This document shows positions 44,518 through 54,019 of a DNA stretch of 64,000 bases, in pieces. Below the pieces are notes generated by a model. That model saw only the letters and a list, made by a program, of their open reading frames with translations, made no database searches and was not told the DNA's origin. The position numbers and the translations under genes were made by a program. The DNA is from Candidatus Hydrogenedens sp. (GTDB lineage Bacteria; Hydrogenedentota; Hydrogenedentia; Hydrogenedentales; JAEUWI01): positions 1 through 64,000 of the forward strand of contig WGMK01000006.1 of assembly GCA_016125095.1 (NCBI GenBank), in the 5' to 3' direction. Position 1 is the first letter of the stretch. Each line of letters starts with the position of its first letter.

Positions 44518-45945
44518 ATGCCTAAGCTGGCGCGGCACAATGAGTTCGTGACGCTGTTCATGTTGACCATGGACGTGATCTGCATTGCGGGCGCGATCAT
44601 CTTCTGCCTCTATCTGCTGGATGGCGTATCCACCTGGCGGGAGGTCTCGGAGGTCGTCAACCGCAACGCCCTCAACTTCATGCTCATCTTCGTCATGTGG
44701 TTTCTGGTGGGTACCACCCAGGGCATGTTCGTTTCGCACCGCAACGATCCCCTGATCTATCAGCTGTACCTCACCTTGCGCAGCGTGTTCTCCACCATGG
44801 TGCTCACCTATGTGCTGGTGAGTTTCGCCAGCGGCGCTCCGCCCGATATCTGGTTTGTGTTGCTGCTCGCGCTGGTCGTCTTCGTAGCACTCTCCACTTT
44901 CCGAGTCGTGCTTACCATGGTCCTCTGGGCGCTGCGCCAGCAGGGCTTCAACATCCGGCATGTCATTATCGTGGGCTCCAACCCGCGCACGGCCGAGCTG
45001 GTGCGCCTGCTCGACGAGCACGGGCAGTACGGTTACAAGATCGTCGGCGTCGTGGAAGACGAACCCGAGCGGCTCAAGTACCTCGCGCCCTACAAACTCG
45101 AATACCTGGGCCCGTTCAAGGAACTCGACAACGTGCTCGGCTACCAGGTCATCGACGAAGTCATCGTCGGGCTGCCCGTGCGCTCGCACTACGAGACCAT
45201 CCAGGGCATCGCCGATCTCTGCCTCGGCGTCGGTGTCACCATCCGCATGGTTGCCGACCTGTTTCCGCTCAAGCTCGCGAACAGCCGCATCCACCAGTTC
45301 GAGGGCGTGCCGATGCTCTCGCTTACCACGGTTTCGGAAAACTACGTGCAGCTCACCATCAAACGCACGCTGGACGTCATCGGCTCGTCGATGTTGCTGC
45401 TACTGCTTTCGCCGCTCATGATAGCCACGGCCATTGCCATCAAGGTCACCAGCCCCGGCCCGATCTTCTTCTTCCAAGAGCGCGTGGGGCTCAACCAGCG
45501 CAAGTTCTACATGATCAAGTTCCGCTCCATGGTGAGCGACGCCGAGAAACGCCGCGACGACCTTCTGCATCTCAACGAGGCCGACGGTCCCATCTTCAAG
45601 ATTAAGTCGGACCCCCGTATCACGCCGGTCGGCCGCATCATCCGCAAATACAGCATCGACGAGCTGCCGCAGCTCATCAACGTGTTCAAGGGCGAAATGA
45701 GCCTGGTGGGGCCGCGCCCCCATCCGACCAAGGAAGTGGAGTCCTACACCTGGCACCACCGCCGCCGCCTCAGCGTCAAGCCCGGCATGACCGGCCTCGC
45801 CCAGGTCAGCGGCCGTAGCGATCTCAACTGGGATCAGGCGGTCGAACTCGACCTGAGCTACATCGACGGCTGGAGCGTGTTCAACGACATCTGGATTCTC
45901 TTCCGCACGTTCCGGGCGGTGTTGGCCGCCGAGGGCGCAAACTGA
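44518..45945 (+). CDS. Undecaprenyl-phosphate sugar phosphotransferase (WcaJ/EpsL-like)
   Basis: The N-terminal 130 residues hold four or five membrane helices, followed by a Rossmann-like CoA-binding-type domain (RHVIIVGSNPRTAELVRLLDE). The C-terminal bacterial sugar transferase domain has KRTLDVIGSSMLLLLLSPLM, FFFQERVGLNQRKFYMIKFRSMV, ELPQLINVFKGEMSLVGPRP and PGMTGLAQVSGRSDL. Such enzymes place the first sugar phosphate on undecaprenyl phosphate to start exopolysaccharide or O-antigen. The sugar is unknown; rmlA and rmlB upstream suggest a deoxysugar-containing glycan. No strong ribosome binding site lies before the ATG. Confidence 0.92.
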   Translation: MPKLARHNEFVTLFMLTMDVICIAGAIIFCLYLLDGVSTWREVSEVVNRNALNFMLIFVMWFLVGTTQGMFVSHRNDPLIYQLYLTLRSVFSTMVLTYVLVSFASGAPPDIWFVLLLALVVFVALSTFRVVLTMVLWALRQQGFNIRHVIIVGSNPRTAELVRLLDEHGQYGYKIVGVVEDEPERLKYLAPYKLEYLGPFKELDNVLGYQVIDEVIVGLPVRSHYETIQGIADLCLGVGVTIRMVADLFPLKLANSRIHQFEGVPMLSLTTVSENYVQLTIKRTLDVIGSSMLLLLLSPLMIATAIAIKVTSPGPIFFFQERVGLNQRKFYMIKFRSMVSDAEKRRDDLLHLNEADGPIFKIKSDPRITPVGRIIRKYSIDELPQLINVFKGEMSLVGPRPHPTKEVESYTWHHRRRLSVKPGMTGLAQVSGRSDLNWDQAVELDLSYIDGWSVFNDIWILFRTFRAVLAAEGAN

Positions 45946-45974
45946 TCCCCGCCGGGGAAGGACGGCTCGGCCGG

Positions 45975-48095
45975 ATGGCTCCCTGCCTGCGACATAAGGC
46001 CAGACGGAAAACGACCGCGATCCTGCTGGCTGTGTCCGCTCTTCTGACCGGGCAGGGCCAAGCCGCCACCTACTTCATCAGCCAGACCCAAGGCAACGAT
46101 GCCAACGCAGGCACCTCGTCCGGCACGCCCTGGCGCCACTTGTCACGCCTCGACAGCGTGGCCTTGCAGCCGGGCGACCAGGTGCTGCTCAAGCGGGGCG
46201 ACGCCTGGCGCGAGACGCTCGGTATCCGCAACAGCGGCACCCTGATCCAGCCGATCGTGTTCGGCAGTTACGGCACCGGCGAGCCCCCCCTGCTACTGGG
46301 CACCGAGCGCTACACCGAAATCAGCTCGCCCGGCAACAGCCGCCACGAAGTATTCACCGGCGACCCCGCCGAGGTCTTCGTGCTCAATGGCGTGCCGGGC
46401 ACGCGCCGCAGCGCCGACAACGAACTGCTGAACGAGGGCGACTGGTTCTGGTCGGGCGGCGTGCTCCGATTCCGCGCCGTGGCCAAGCCTGCCGCCGTAG
46501 AAGCCGGCACCCGGCAATTCGGCATCGTCTTCGCCGAGGTCCGCCACGTCCAACTCAGCGGTTACGACATCCGCTGGACCTACGACCCCGTGTGGCTGTT
46601 CAGCACCACCAGCGTCACCATCGAGAATCTGCGCATCACTGAGGGCGCCGGCTTCGCGGGGGTGTTCGTGGCCGCCGACAACCCGGCCTTTGGCAGCGGC
46701 AACGTCGTGCGCGGCTGCACCATCGAGCGCCAGGGGCCGTCGGTAGCCTCGGCTTCCTTCGGCAACTTCGGCACGGGCATCTTTGTCTTCGGCACCGGCA
46801 GCAGCGACGAGAACCTGATTGAGAACAACATCGTGCGCGACCTGCCGCACGAGGGCATCGGCATCATCGATGGCGCGCGCAACACCATCCGCGGCAATGT
46901 GGTGAGCGGGTGCGGCTCCTCGGGCATACGCCTCGCCAAGGAAGGCTGCGTCGGCAATATCATCGAGTACAACGAGTCCTTCGGCAACTGCCGCCTTCAG
47001 GACGACCGTTTCGGCATCGACTTGCTCATCACGGGCGACGACAACGTGGTGCGCTACAACTACGTGCACGACCAGGAAGAAGCGCCCGGGGGACCGTTTA
47101 AGAGCGGCGGCATCCGCTTCGACGGCGGCGACTTCTCCGACAGCGAGAACCAGACCTCGACCGGCAATATCGCGTACTACAACGTGGTGGTCGATGAGTA
47201 CGTCGGCATCAATGTCTTCAATGCGAGCAACATCCGGGTGTTCAACAACACCGTCGTGGATTGCACCGGGTTCGGCATCGTCGTGCACGCGGTATCCACC
47301 CAGGTGCCGACCGGCAATTCCGTAATCAACAATCTCATCTCCATGCCGTCCGAAGTGCCGCTCTACATCAACGCCGTCGCCAACACGACCGTCGACCATA
47401 ACCTCTACGATTCCAACGAGCAGATTTATTTCTTTGCGAATGGAGTCATTCATAATTTCGATACATGGCGATCGGTGGCGGCCTTCGACGCGCACGGACT
47501 CTTCACGCCAGCGCAGTTGGCCGACCTTGGCGCGCTCGACCTGCGGCCTAAGGTGCTCAGTCCCGCCATCGATGCCGGGCGGAACCTGGGGCTCGACAGC
47601 GATTTTTCCGGCCGGCCGGTGCCCTCGGGAAGCGGCGTCGATATCGGAGCCTACGAATTCGTGCCCGACATTCTGCCCGAAGGCGAAGGCCAACCGGAGG
47701 GAGAAGGCGCCCCTGAGGGCCAACCGGACGGCGAGGGTATGGTGGAAGGCGAGGGCCAATCGGAGGGCGAGGGCATGCCGGCGGAAGGCGAAGGCCAGCC
47801 CGAGGGAGAGTCCCCCGTACACAGCGCCGACATCAATGGCGACCACATCATCCAGCTGTCCGAGCTGCTGCGCGTGGTGCAATTATTCCGGTTTGGGCCG
47901 CTGCACTGCGATGCCGCAGGCGAAGACGGCTACGCGCCGGGGGGCGGCAGCCAGGCGTGCCCGCCGCACAGCGCCGACTTCGATCCCCAGGACTGGGCCA
48001 TCCAGCTCGCCGAATTGCTTCGGGTCATTCAGTTCTACAACGCCGATGGCTACACCGCCGCTCCCACCGCAGACGGATTCGCCCCCGCAGTCTAG
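45975..48095 (+). CDS. Secreted right-handed beta-helix protein with EGEG linker and paired dockerin-like C-terminal domain
   Basis: A signal peptide (about 1-30, ending LTGQGQAA) is followed by YFISQTQGNDANAGTSSGTPWRHL, typical of secreted polysaccharide-binding beta-helix proteins, and by many short repeats (VRYNYVHDQ, IAYYNVVVDEYVG, VFNNTVVDCTGFGIVV) forming a parallel beta-helix to about residue 550. Residues 568-612 are a Glu/Gly/Pro linker (EGEGQPEGEGAPEGQ). The end holds two copies of a short helix motif, HSADINGDHIIQLSELLRVV and HSADFDPQDWAIQLAELLRV, with Asp/Asn loops like dockerin calcium sites, each followed by an EDGYAPG/ADGFAP element. Probably a surface or secreted carbohydrate-active protein; the tail may be an anchoring or sorting module. 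Confidence 0.8.
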   Translation: MAPCLRHKARRKTTAILLAVSALLTGQGQAATYFISQTQGNDANAGTSSGTPWRHLSRLDSVALQPGDQVLLKRGDAWRETLGIRNSGTLIQPIVFGSYGTGEPPLLLGTERYTEISSPGNSRHEVFTGDPAEVFVLNGVPGTRRSADNELLNEGDWFWSGGVLRFRAVAKPAAVEAGTRQFGIVFAEVRHVQLSGYDIRWTYDPVWLFSTTSVTIENLRITEGAGFAGVFVAADNPAFGSGNVVRGCTIERQGPSVASASFGNFGTGIFVFGTGSSDENLIENNIVRDLPHEGIGIIDGARNTIRGNVVSGCGSSGIRLAKEGCVGNIIEYNESFGNCRLQDDRFGIDLLITGDDNVVRYNYVHDQEEAPGGPFKSGGIRFDGGDFSDSENQTSTGNIAYYNVVVDEYVGINVFNASNIRVFNNTVVDCTGFGIVVHAVSTQVPTGNSVINNLISMPSEVPLYINAVANTTVDHNLYDSNEQIYFFANGVIHNFDTWRSVAAFDAHGLFTPAQLADLGALDLRPKVLSPAIDAGRNLGLDSDFSGRPVPSGSGVDIGAYEFVPDILPEGEGQPEGEGAPEGQPDGEGMVEGEGQSEGEGMPAEGEGQPEGESPVHSADINGDHIIQLSELLRVVQLFRFGPLHCDAAGEDGYAPGGGSQACPPHSADFDPQDWAIQLAELLRVIQFYNADGYTAAPTADGFAPAV

Positions 48096-48144
48096 TCCGC
48101 GCGCGCATTCCCGCTATACTTGGGCGCGCCGGACAACAGGCCTG

Positions 48145-48172
48145 TTGAATCTGGCGATATTTTTCGTATACT
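48145..48172 (+). promoter_or_regulatory. Promoter of the kinase-WD40 gene
   Basis: TTGAAT (48145-48150), a 16-base spacer and TATACT (48167-48172, five of six) lie 33 bases before the ATG at 48206. The fit is good for a sigma-70-type promoter in GC-rich DNA. Confidence 0.55.
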
Positions 48173-48205
48173 AGCACGATGTAACATGGCGAAATCAGGC
48201 GAGCC

Positions 48206-50677
48206 ATGGGCCGAACAACCGCGGGAGGCAGCGGCAGCTTGGAAGATGATCGCGACAACGGACTGATCTTCGCGGTCCTCGCGATGCAGATCCACGGCCT
48301 GCGGGCGGACCAGGTCATGGAGCATGCTGCGGCCTGGATGAGCGATTCCAGTGTTCCGCTGCCGCAGCGCATGCTCGATGCGGGCCTGCTCACGGAGCAG
48401 GACATCCAGTCCCTGCTGCTGCTCGTGCAGCAATTGAGCGGCACGGCGGTGCCCCGTCCCGAACTGGACGTGCCGGGTCGCGCCCCCCTCGACAAGTATC
48501 CGTCCGCGCAGGATAGCGAGGAACTGTCGCTCATCGAGGAGCACTCCGGCCGGTATTCCTACATTTCGGAGCACGGGCGCGGCGGCATGGGCCGTGTGCT
48601 GCTCGTCAACGACCAATCGCTCGGCCGAGAAATCGCGCTGAAGGAGCTGCTGCTGCCGCACAGCCCCGGGCTGGGTCCGGGCGACGAAAGCCCCATGCGC
48701 GAGACGACCGCCCGGCTGGCGCGCTTCATACAAGAGGCGCGCGTGACCGGGCAGCTCGAGCATCCGGGCATCATTCCCGTGTACGAATTGGGGCGGCGCG
48801 ACGACGGTACGCTCTACTACACCATGAAGCTTGTGCGCGGCCAGACGCTGGATGCCGCGCTCCGGGGGGCGGCCTCGCTCGAGAAGCGCCTCCGCTACCT
48901 GCCCAGCGTGATCGACGTGTGCCAGGCGCTGGCCTATGCCCACGAGCGCGGCGTCATTCACCGCGATATCAAGCCCTCGAACATCATGATCGGGGAATTC
49001 GGCGAGACGGTGCTGCTCGACTGGGGCCTCGCTAAGGTACGCGGCCAGGAAGACTTTTATGCGGAGAAACTCGAACTCACGCTGACAACCCTGCGGCTGA
49101 AGCCCGGCACCAGCGCCCCAAACACGGTAACCGGCGAAGCCGTCGGCACCCCCCACTACATGTCGCCCGAACAGGCTCGTGGACACGTCGGCCTGATCGA
49201 CGAACGCTCCGACGTCTATTCTGTGGGAGCCGTCATCTACGAACTGCTCACCGGGAAGTCGCCCTATGCGGGTACGCCTCCCGACGAGGCTCTCGAGCGG
49301 GCCATGCAGGGCGCGCCGCCCCGCGTAGGCGCACTCGTGCGGGAAGCACCCGAGGAACTCGTAAGCATCTGCGAGAAGGCGATGGCCCTCGAGCCCGCAA
49401 AGCGCTATGCCTCCATGCGGGCGCTGCGCGACGACCTCATGCGCTTCCAGACCGGCGCCTTCGTGCAGTCGTACCAATACAACCTGGCACAGGTGCTGAG
49501 CCGCTACTACCGGCGCAATCTCTTGCTGGCCAACACCGTGCTGGCAGCGCTTATCGCCCTGTTCGCCCTGGCCGGCTATTCGTATCACAACATCTTGCAG
49601 GCGCGCGACCGCGAAGCGGAGCAGCGCGTAGCCGCCGAGGACGCGCGCAATGCGGCGCTGCAGGCCCGCGACGAGGCCGAGGCCGCTCGGCGCCTGACCC
49701 AGCGCCAGGCCTACCTGGCCCAGATCAGGCTGGCGGCATCGCAGATACGCGATCAGCGCATGCAATTGGCGAACGAAGCGCTGGATGCAGCCCCTTCTTC
49801 CGAGCGCGACTGGGTCTGGAGTTTTCTAAAGCGCCAGGCGAACCCCGGACTCTTCCGCATCCGCTCCACCACCTCCGACCTGATCGGAGCGCTCTACGAC
49901 CCCACCGGCACCTATCTGGCGATATTCCGTTATCCCGAGGGGACCGGCCTTTGGAACGCCGCGACCGGCGATTGGGTCCGGGATTTCGAGGGCGGCGGCA
50001 TGCGCTACGCCATCGCCGACTTCAACGAGGACGGCAGCCGCCTCGCCGCTATCGCCAGTGAGGAAGGCACCATCGATGTCTGGGACATTGCCACCGGAAC
50101 CCTGACACGCCTGCTCCACGAGGGCGGCGGTACCGGGCTCGCTTTCTCGCCGATCACGGGCCATGTATACGCCGGGTACCATGATGGACAGGTTGTGGAG
50201 TGGAATGCCGAGACCGGCGAGAAGGTGCGGGTTATCGCCACGCTGCCGCACGCGGTCGATGTCGTGCAGATGCTGGACGGCGGCCGGCTGGTGCTGACGC
50301 ACCAAAGGAATGGAACGGCCACCGTTTGGAATGCGGACACGGGTACCGAACAGTACCGGGTGCCGGCAGAAGGCACATGGACGTGTCCCAGCGGGGCCGT
50401 GTTTGCCGCGGCAAAGGACGATTCGCTCTCGCTTTACCAGGCTTCGGATGGCAGCCTGCTGCGCACCTACCCCGTAGGAGCTCGCCTCCTCAGCGTCTCG
50501 TTCAGCGCCGACGAGCAGCAGGTGCTGACCGGAGCACTGGATTTCACTGTGAAGCGTTGGACTCGCGACAGCGATACGCCGGTGCGCACCTACCGCAGTG
50601 TTTGCGACGGCCACTATGTGCAGTCCGCATTCCTCGATGAGGGCAAGCGGGTTCTGGGGTGCTCCGGTTCCAACTAG
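48206..50677 (+). CDS. Hanks-type Ser/Thr kinase with membrane helix and truncated WD40 sensor
   Basis: Residues 1-105 are a small helical leader domain. The kinase domain (about 113-400) has GRGGMGRV, Lys in EIALKEL, the catalytic HRDIKPSN at about 251, DWG at about 272 in place of DFG, and GTPHYMSPEQARG. A basic juxtamembrane stretch, a helix (LLLANTVLAALIALFALAGY, about 435-456), and a charged coiled coil follow. From about 545 WD40-like blades begin (GTIDVWDIATGTL). The frame stops at a TAG at 50675-50677 in the middle of a blade (GCSGSN, stop, YCIWDTETG). The rest of the propeller lies in the same frame downstream, so this protein is truncated. Such kinases are typical of planctomycete-like bacteria. 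Kinase activity could survive; the sensor cannot be complete. Confidence 0.85.
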   Translation: MGRTTAGGSGSLEDDRDNGLIFAVLAMQIHGLRADQVMEHAAAWMSDSSVPLPQRMLDAGLLTEQDIQSLLLLVQQLSGTAVPRPELDVPGRAPLDKYPSAQDSEELSLIEEHSGRYSYISEHGRGGMGRVLLVNDQSLGREIALKELLLPHSPGLGPGDESPMRETTARLARFIQEARVTGQLEHPGIIPVYELGRRDDGTLYYTMKLVRGQTLDAALRGAASLEKRLRYLPSVIDVCQALAYAHERGVIHRDIKPSNIMIGEFGETVLLDWGLAKVRGQEDFYAEKLELTLTTLRLKPGTSAPNTVTGEAVGTPHYMSPEQARGHVGLIDERSDVYSVGAVIYELLTGKSPYAGTPPDEALERAMQGAPPRVGALVREAPEELVSICEKAMALEPAKRYASMRALRDDLMRFQTGAFVQSYQYNLAQVLSRYYRRNLLLANTVLAALIALFALAGYSYHNILQARDREAEQRVAAEDARNAALQARDEAEAARRLTQRQAYLAQIRLAASQIRDQRMQLANEALDAAPSSERDWVWSFLKRQANPGLFRIRSTTSDLIGALYDPTGTYLAIFRYPEGTGLWNAATGDWVRDFEGGGMRYAIADFNEDGSRLAAIASEEGTIDVWDIATGTLTRLLHEGGGTGLAFSPITGHVYAGYHDGQVVEWNAETGEKVRVIATLPHAVDVVQMLDGGRLVLTHQRNGTATVWNADTGTEQYRVPAEGTWTCPSGAVFAAAKDDSLSLYQASDGSLLRTYPVGARLLSVSFSADEQQVLTGALDFTVKRWTRDSDTPVRTYRSVCDGHYVQSAFLDEGKRVLGCSGSN

Positions 50678-51721
50678 TATTGTATCTGGGACACAGAAAC
50701 AGGCGTGGTGCTGACGACCTTTTCCGGTGAGAACGGCGCGCTTACGGCCAGCATCGTCGATTCGGCGGGTACACGGATGGCGGCCGGATCGGGACACCGC
50801 TCGGTCGAGATCTTCGACCTGGAACATCCCGCGGGCCAGCAGCTGATGGCCCTGCCCCTCCGCGGCGAAGACATCGGCCTCTACTTGAGGTATGCCGACT
50901 GGACCCCCGAGGGCAATCGCGCCGTACTGATTGGCGGTTCCGGCACGGCCTATTTGATTGACCTGCTCCAAGGTACCAAGCGCGCCCGGCTCTATATGGA
51001 GCCGGGTGCCCTGCCCCGCGCGGCCTTATCCTCCGACGGACAGCGCGTGTTTCTCGCGGTCGACGCCCGGCGTCTCGGCCTCTTTAGCGGCGACACGGGC
51101 AAGCTGCTCATGTCGCTCGAGGGGCACGAGGACGACCTTGCGGCATTGGCCATCCGCGCGGATGGCCAGCGCGGCGTCTCAGCGGGCGGCCGGGAAATCC
51201 GGGTATGGAATCTCGAGGACGGCCGTACGATCCAAACCATCGACGCCGGTGCCGAGGTGGCAAGTCTCGCCTATCTGGGCACGAATATCGCGGTGGGCTG
51301 CGCAGACGGCAGTATCCGGTTGTTCGACGACGAGACCGGGGGCATGAGCCTCATCATCGAGATGGCCCAGATTCCGGTTGCGGCAGTAGCCTTCTCGCCC
51401 GATGCCACCCGATTGATCAGCGTTGCCGCTTCCGGGCAAGTATCCCTGTGGAACGTTCCAGAAGGAAGCAAAGTGCGCGATTGGGGCATCGAAGTTCAGA
51501 TGACGCCCACCCGGGAAGGCCACCTCAGTGTACGGTTCGAGCCGCGCGGGCGCTATGCCATCGCCTACGACCAGCGGTTCAGCTTCACCGTATTCGATAC
51601 CCAGGATGCGGAAATCGTTTATCAATCCGAGCTATTCCCCGCGATCACGCTCTTCGATCGCGATGACCTGGTGGGCACCATCTCACCCTACGGGGCCGTC
51701 GGCACCTACTCCCTCCAGTAA
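50678..51721 (+). pseudogene. C-terminal WD40 half of the split kinase gene
   Basis: In the same frame as the kinase gene, directly after the TAG, 347 more codons run to a stop at 51719-51721. The sequence continues the propeller without a gap (YCIWDTETGVVLTTFSG, then REIRVWNLEDGRTIQTI, VSLWNVPEG). No convincing ribosome binding site precedes the first possible start (GTG 50705), so independent translation is doubtful. Full-length protein would be 1171 residues. The intact reading of both halves suggests a very recent nonsense change, a sequencing error, or stop-codon readthrough. TAG is an ordinary stop elsewhere in the window. Confidence 0.7.
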
Positions 51722-51801
51722 TTCCCCGTCCGCCTGAATAAAGTTTCATTGTCCGTGGTAACAGAAGTGTATCTGGACCGGAAAACCACGGAGGTAGAAC
51801 G

Positions 51802-52686
51802 ATGAAACGGTCATTCATAGTCTTGGGGGCTTTGGCGGGGTGCGTGTACCCCGCTCTGGCCCAGATCCCCTACACGCCCGATGCGGAAACGGCAGCCATC
51901 TTCGCGCGATTCGATGCCACGCCCTACGAGGCGCCGGCGCCACTGCCGCCCCTGCACCCCGGCGTATGTTCGCTGGCCCCGGAATTGGACGACACCATCA
52001 CGGAGCTGGGAGACGACACTTTCTATTCACTGTTCCAGGCCGACACGCTCGCCCAAGGGGTCGTCGATACCTGGGCCAAGCACGCCGCGGGACACCTGTT
52101 TTCCAGCGAGCTTCAGGCGCTTTCCGATGCGATCAAGGTAGCGGAAGGCGCAGCACCGGTCGCGGCATTCCGTGATATCGTGGCCTTCCACCTGAGCGGA
52201 GATGCGCCCGGGCATCCCATCAATCAGGCACTGGACCGGCTCGTACAGGCCGGATTCCGCTTTCCGCTTTTCGTAACGGATTTCGGCAACTACGCGCTGG
52301 CCGACCGCATGGAGTTTCTGGTGGACTTCCGGCAGAGCCACACGGGGCGGCGCACCGGGGGCTTCGGCTCGCTCACCATGCGCGACTTCGCCCATACACC
52401 GGCGGACCCGGCGGCGTTCAGTTTCGTTCAGGTGGACCGATACATCCTCAGCGCCCGGCAATATGGAATACTGCCCGAGTTGGAATTGGGGGAGTGCCCC
52501 ACGCCGGAAGAACTGGCCGAAATGGGGATCACCTCATTGAGCGGCTCTAATATGTGCTGCTGCAACGACCCTACGCATGGCGCGTACCGGAGTTGCGTTT
52601 CGAACACGGGAACCGTGTGTTCCATGTGTGGCTCGTATTGCTGCCTGATTGGCGTACAAAAATGCCCTTCGGGGCACACTGACTAG
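51802..52686 (+). CDS. Secreted protein with Cys-rich C terminus
   Basis: No family recognised. A signal peptide (SFIVLGALAGCVYPALA then QIPYT) precedes a helical domain of about 220 residues. The last 45 residues hold nine cysteines, including CCC, CSMC and CC (SNMCCCNDPTHGAYRSC, then TVCSMCGSYCCLIG), and end KCPSGHTD. The pattern resembles disulfide-rich secreted peptides rather than a zinc ribbon. GGAGG lies eight bases before the ATG. It follows the split kinase by 80 bases, so it may be under the same control. The inverted repeat TCCGTGGT/ACCACGGA brackets its 5-prime region (51750-51792). Confidence 0.6.
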   Translation: MKRSFIVLGALAGCVYPALAQIPYTPDAETAAIFARFDATPYEAPAPLPPLHPGVCSLAPELDDTITELGDDTFYSLFQADTLAQGVVDTWAKHAAGHLFSSELQALSDAIKVAEGAAPVAAFRDIVAFHLSGDAPGHPINQALDRLVQAGFRFPLFVTDFGNYALADRMEFLVDFRQSHTGRRTGGFGSLTMRDFAHTPADPAAFSFVQVDRYILSARQYGILPELELGECPTPEELAEMGITSLSGSNMCCCNDPTHGAYRSCVSNTGTVCSMCGSYCCLIGVQKCPSGHTD

Positions 52687-52769
52687 CAAAAGTAAGCAGG
52701 TCCAGATACAGCGCTGCCCGGCGGAGCACCCGCCGGGCAGCGTCGATGAAACGGGGTTGAACGGCGCGA

Positions 52770-53711
52770 TTACTCGTAGCCGTAGAGTTCGTTGCTCAGC
52801 TTGGTGAAGGCGACCGCGTACGCCCGGCTGCCGATGTGCTCGCCAGGATAGGTGTCGAATCGCACGTGCCCGTCCAGGTAAAGCACGTTGGTGCCGCCCG
52901 GCAAGTGGTTGAATTTCTCGCGATTGAAGTTCTTCGAGATGCGATCCCAGGCGACGGCGAGTTCGCTCTGAGCCTTTGACGAGGCGCCCGGGCTGTTGAT
53001 GTCGGTAATGAGGAACCGTTCGATACCTTCGCGAAGCCGATAGAGCGGACGTTCCGTGGCGTTCGGGTCCAGCGCCTGGTATGTGAGGTCCTTGTCGTAC
53101 GCCGTGAATCCATTAAACAGGTAATCGAGGAAGACACCGCTCCCGTTGGCATAGTCGATAAACGTCGGCACGAAGAGCGGATTCAGATAGGGTTCGATCG
53201 GGTCTGCATTCAGGTCATGGTTGTCGACGACGATGTGCTCAGGCAAGAAGGTCCAGCCGAGGTAGATGTACGAAAACGCCGCCTCGCCGCACGGATCAAC
53301 CGGATTTGCGGCGTCGTTGTCAAAGTGATAATCGTCCGGCACGAAATCAGGCGCCGAGGGGCATTGCAGGATCTTCGTATCGTTCAGGTATTCCGGGAAC
53401 ATCGATTCCAAATCGAGAATCAGATACCCGGCATCTGGCGTGTCGCAGGAATTGATAGCGAAATCGTTCGACCCGGGCACATCGGGGTAGTAACTGGACA
53501 GGTGCCGGCGAATCGAGGGATAGCGTTCACCGCGGGATTCCCCCGCGTACATCTTGAGCGTCAAGCCAATCTGCTTCAGGTTATTCTGGCACGAGGCCCG
53601 TCGGGCCGCCTCGCGCGCCCGGGCCAGTGCGGGCAGCAGGATGGCCGCCAAAATCCCGATAATTGCTATCACCACCAGCAATTCAATCAGCGTAAAGCCA
53701 TGCCGTTTCAT
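52770..53711 (-). CDS. DUF1559 prepilin-like (pseudopilin) protein
   Basis: The N terminus [29 protein letters not shown] is a type IV prepilin cleavage site: cut between Gly5 and Phe6, with Glu at +5, followed by the hydrophobic helix. The rest is a DUF1559 domain, with [13 protein letters not shown] and near the end [15 protein letters not shown], close to the H-X9-DG motif of the family but with ten residues between His and Asp. Such proteins are very abundant in planctomycete- and verrucomicrobia-like bacteria; their role is unknown, presumably in a type II secretion/pilus-like system. The ATG at 53711 has AAGGAGG in front; the open frame to 53807 would hide the signal. Confidence 0.92.
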   Translation of the reverse strand: MKRHGFTLIELLVVIAIIGILAAILLPALARAREAARRASCQNNLKQIGLTLKMYAGESRGERYPSIRRHLSSYYPDVPGSNDFAINSCDTPDAGYLILDLESMFPEYLNDTKILQCPSAPDFVPDDYHFDNDAANPVDPCGEAAFSYIYLGWTFLPEHIVVDNHDLNADPIEPYLNPLFVPTFIDYANGSGVFLDYLFNGFTAYDKDLTYQALDPNATERPLYRLREGIERFLITDINSPGASSKAQSELAVAWDRISKNFNREKFNHLPGGTNVLYLDGHVRFDTYPGEHIGSRAYAVAFTKLSNELYGYE

Positions 53712-53768
53712 CGCAGCCTCCTTCCCAAACTGAACGAAAATCACCCTACGTATGAGATTAAGCATCTG

Positions 53769-53797
53769 AATATAGTAACGAAATGCCAAATTTGCAA
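53769..53797 (-). promoter_or_regulatory. Promoter of the prepilin-like gene
   Basis: On the minus strand TTGCAA (53792-53797), 17-base spacer, TATATT (53769-53774, five of six). It lies 57 bases ahead of the start codon. Confidence 0.55.
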
Positions 53798-53937
53798 ATA
53801 CAGCCACCTTCGCTTAAAGTGGCTCCTCTATAGGGGTTTGCTCTATAGCAATCCATTATTTTGGTATATGCGCAAACCCGCGCAAGGTGTGGGTCATCGG
53901 GCAGGTAGGCCAATTCGCCCCTTCGACTGCCGAGACT

Positions 53938-53966
53938 TTGAAGTGTTCCGGGTTCACTCCTATAAT
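53938..53966 (+). promoter_or_regulatory. Promoter of the giant coiled-coil gene
   Basis: TTGAAG (53938-53943), a 17-base spacer and a perfect TATAAT (53961-53966). The start codon follows 53 bases later. Confidence 0.6.
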
Positions 53967-54019
53967 CCGGCACTCCGGTATGGTGCCGATGGTGCAGCCC
54001 CGGGGAGATTTCCGAGCGG

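Noticed and set aside
50675..50677. TAG as a recoded amino-acid codon (pyrrolysine or amber suppression)
   Set aside because: TAG ends several other genes in the window (AtuA, sugar permease, beta-helix protein), and no pyl genes are seen; a simple nonsense change or error is more likely.
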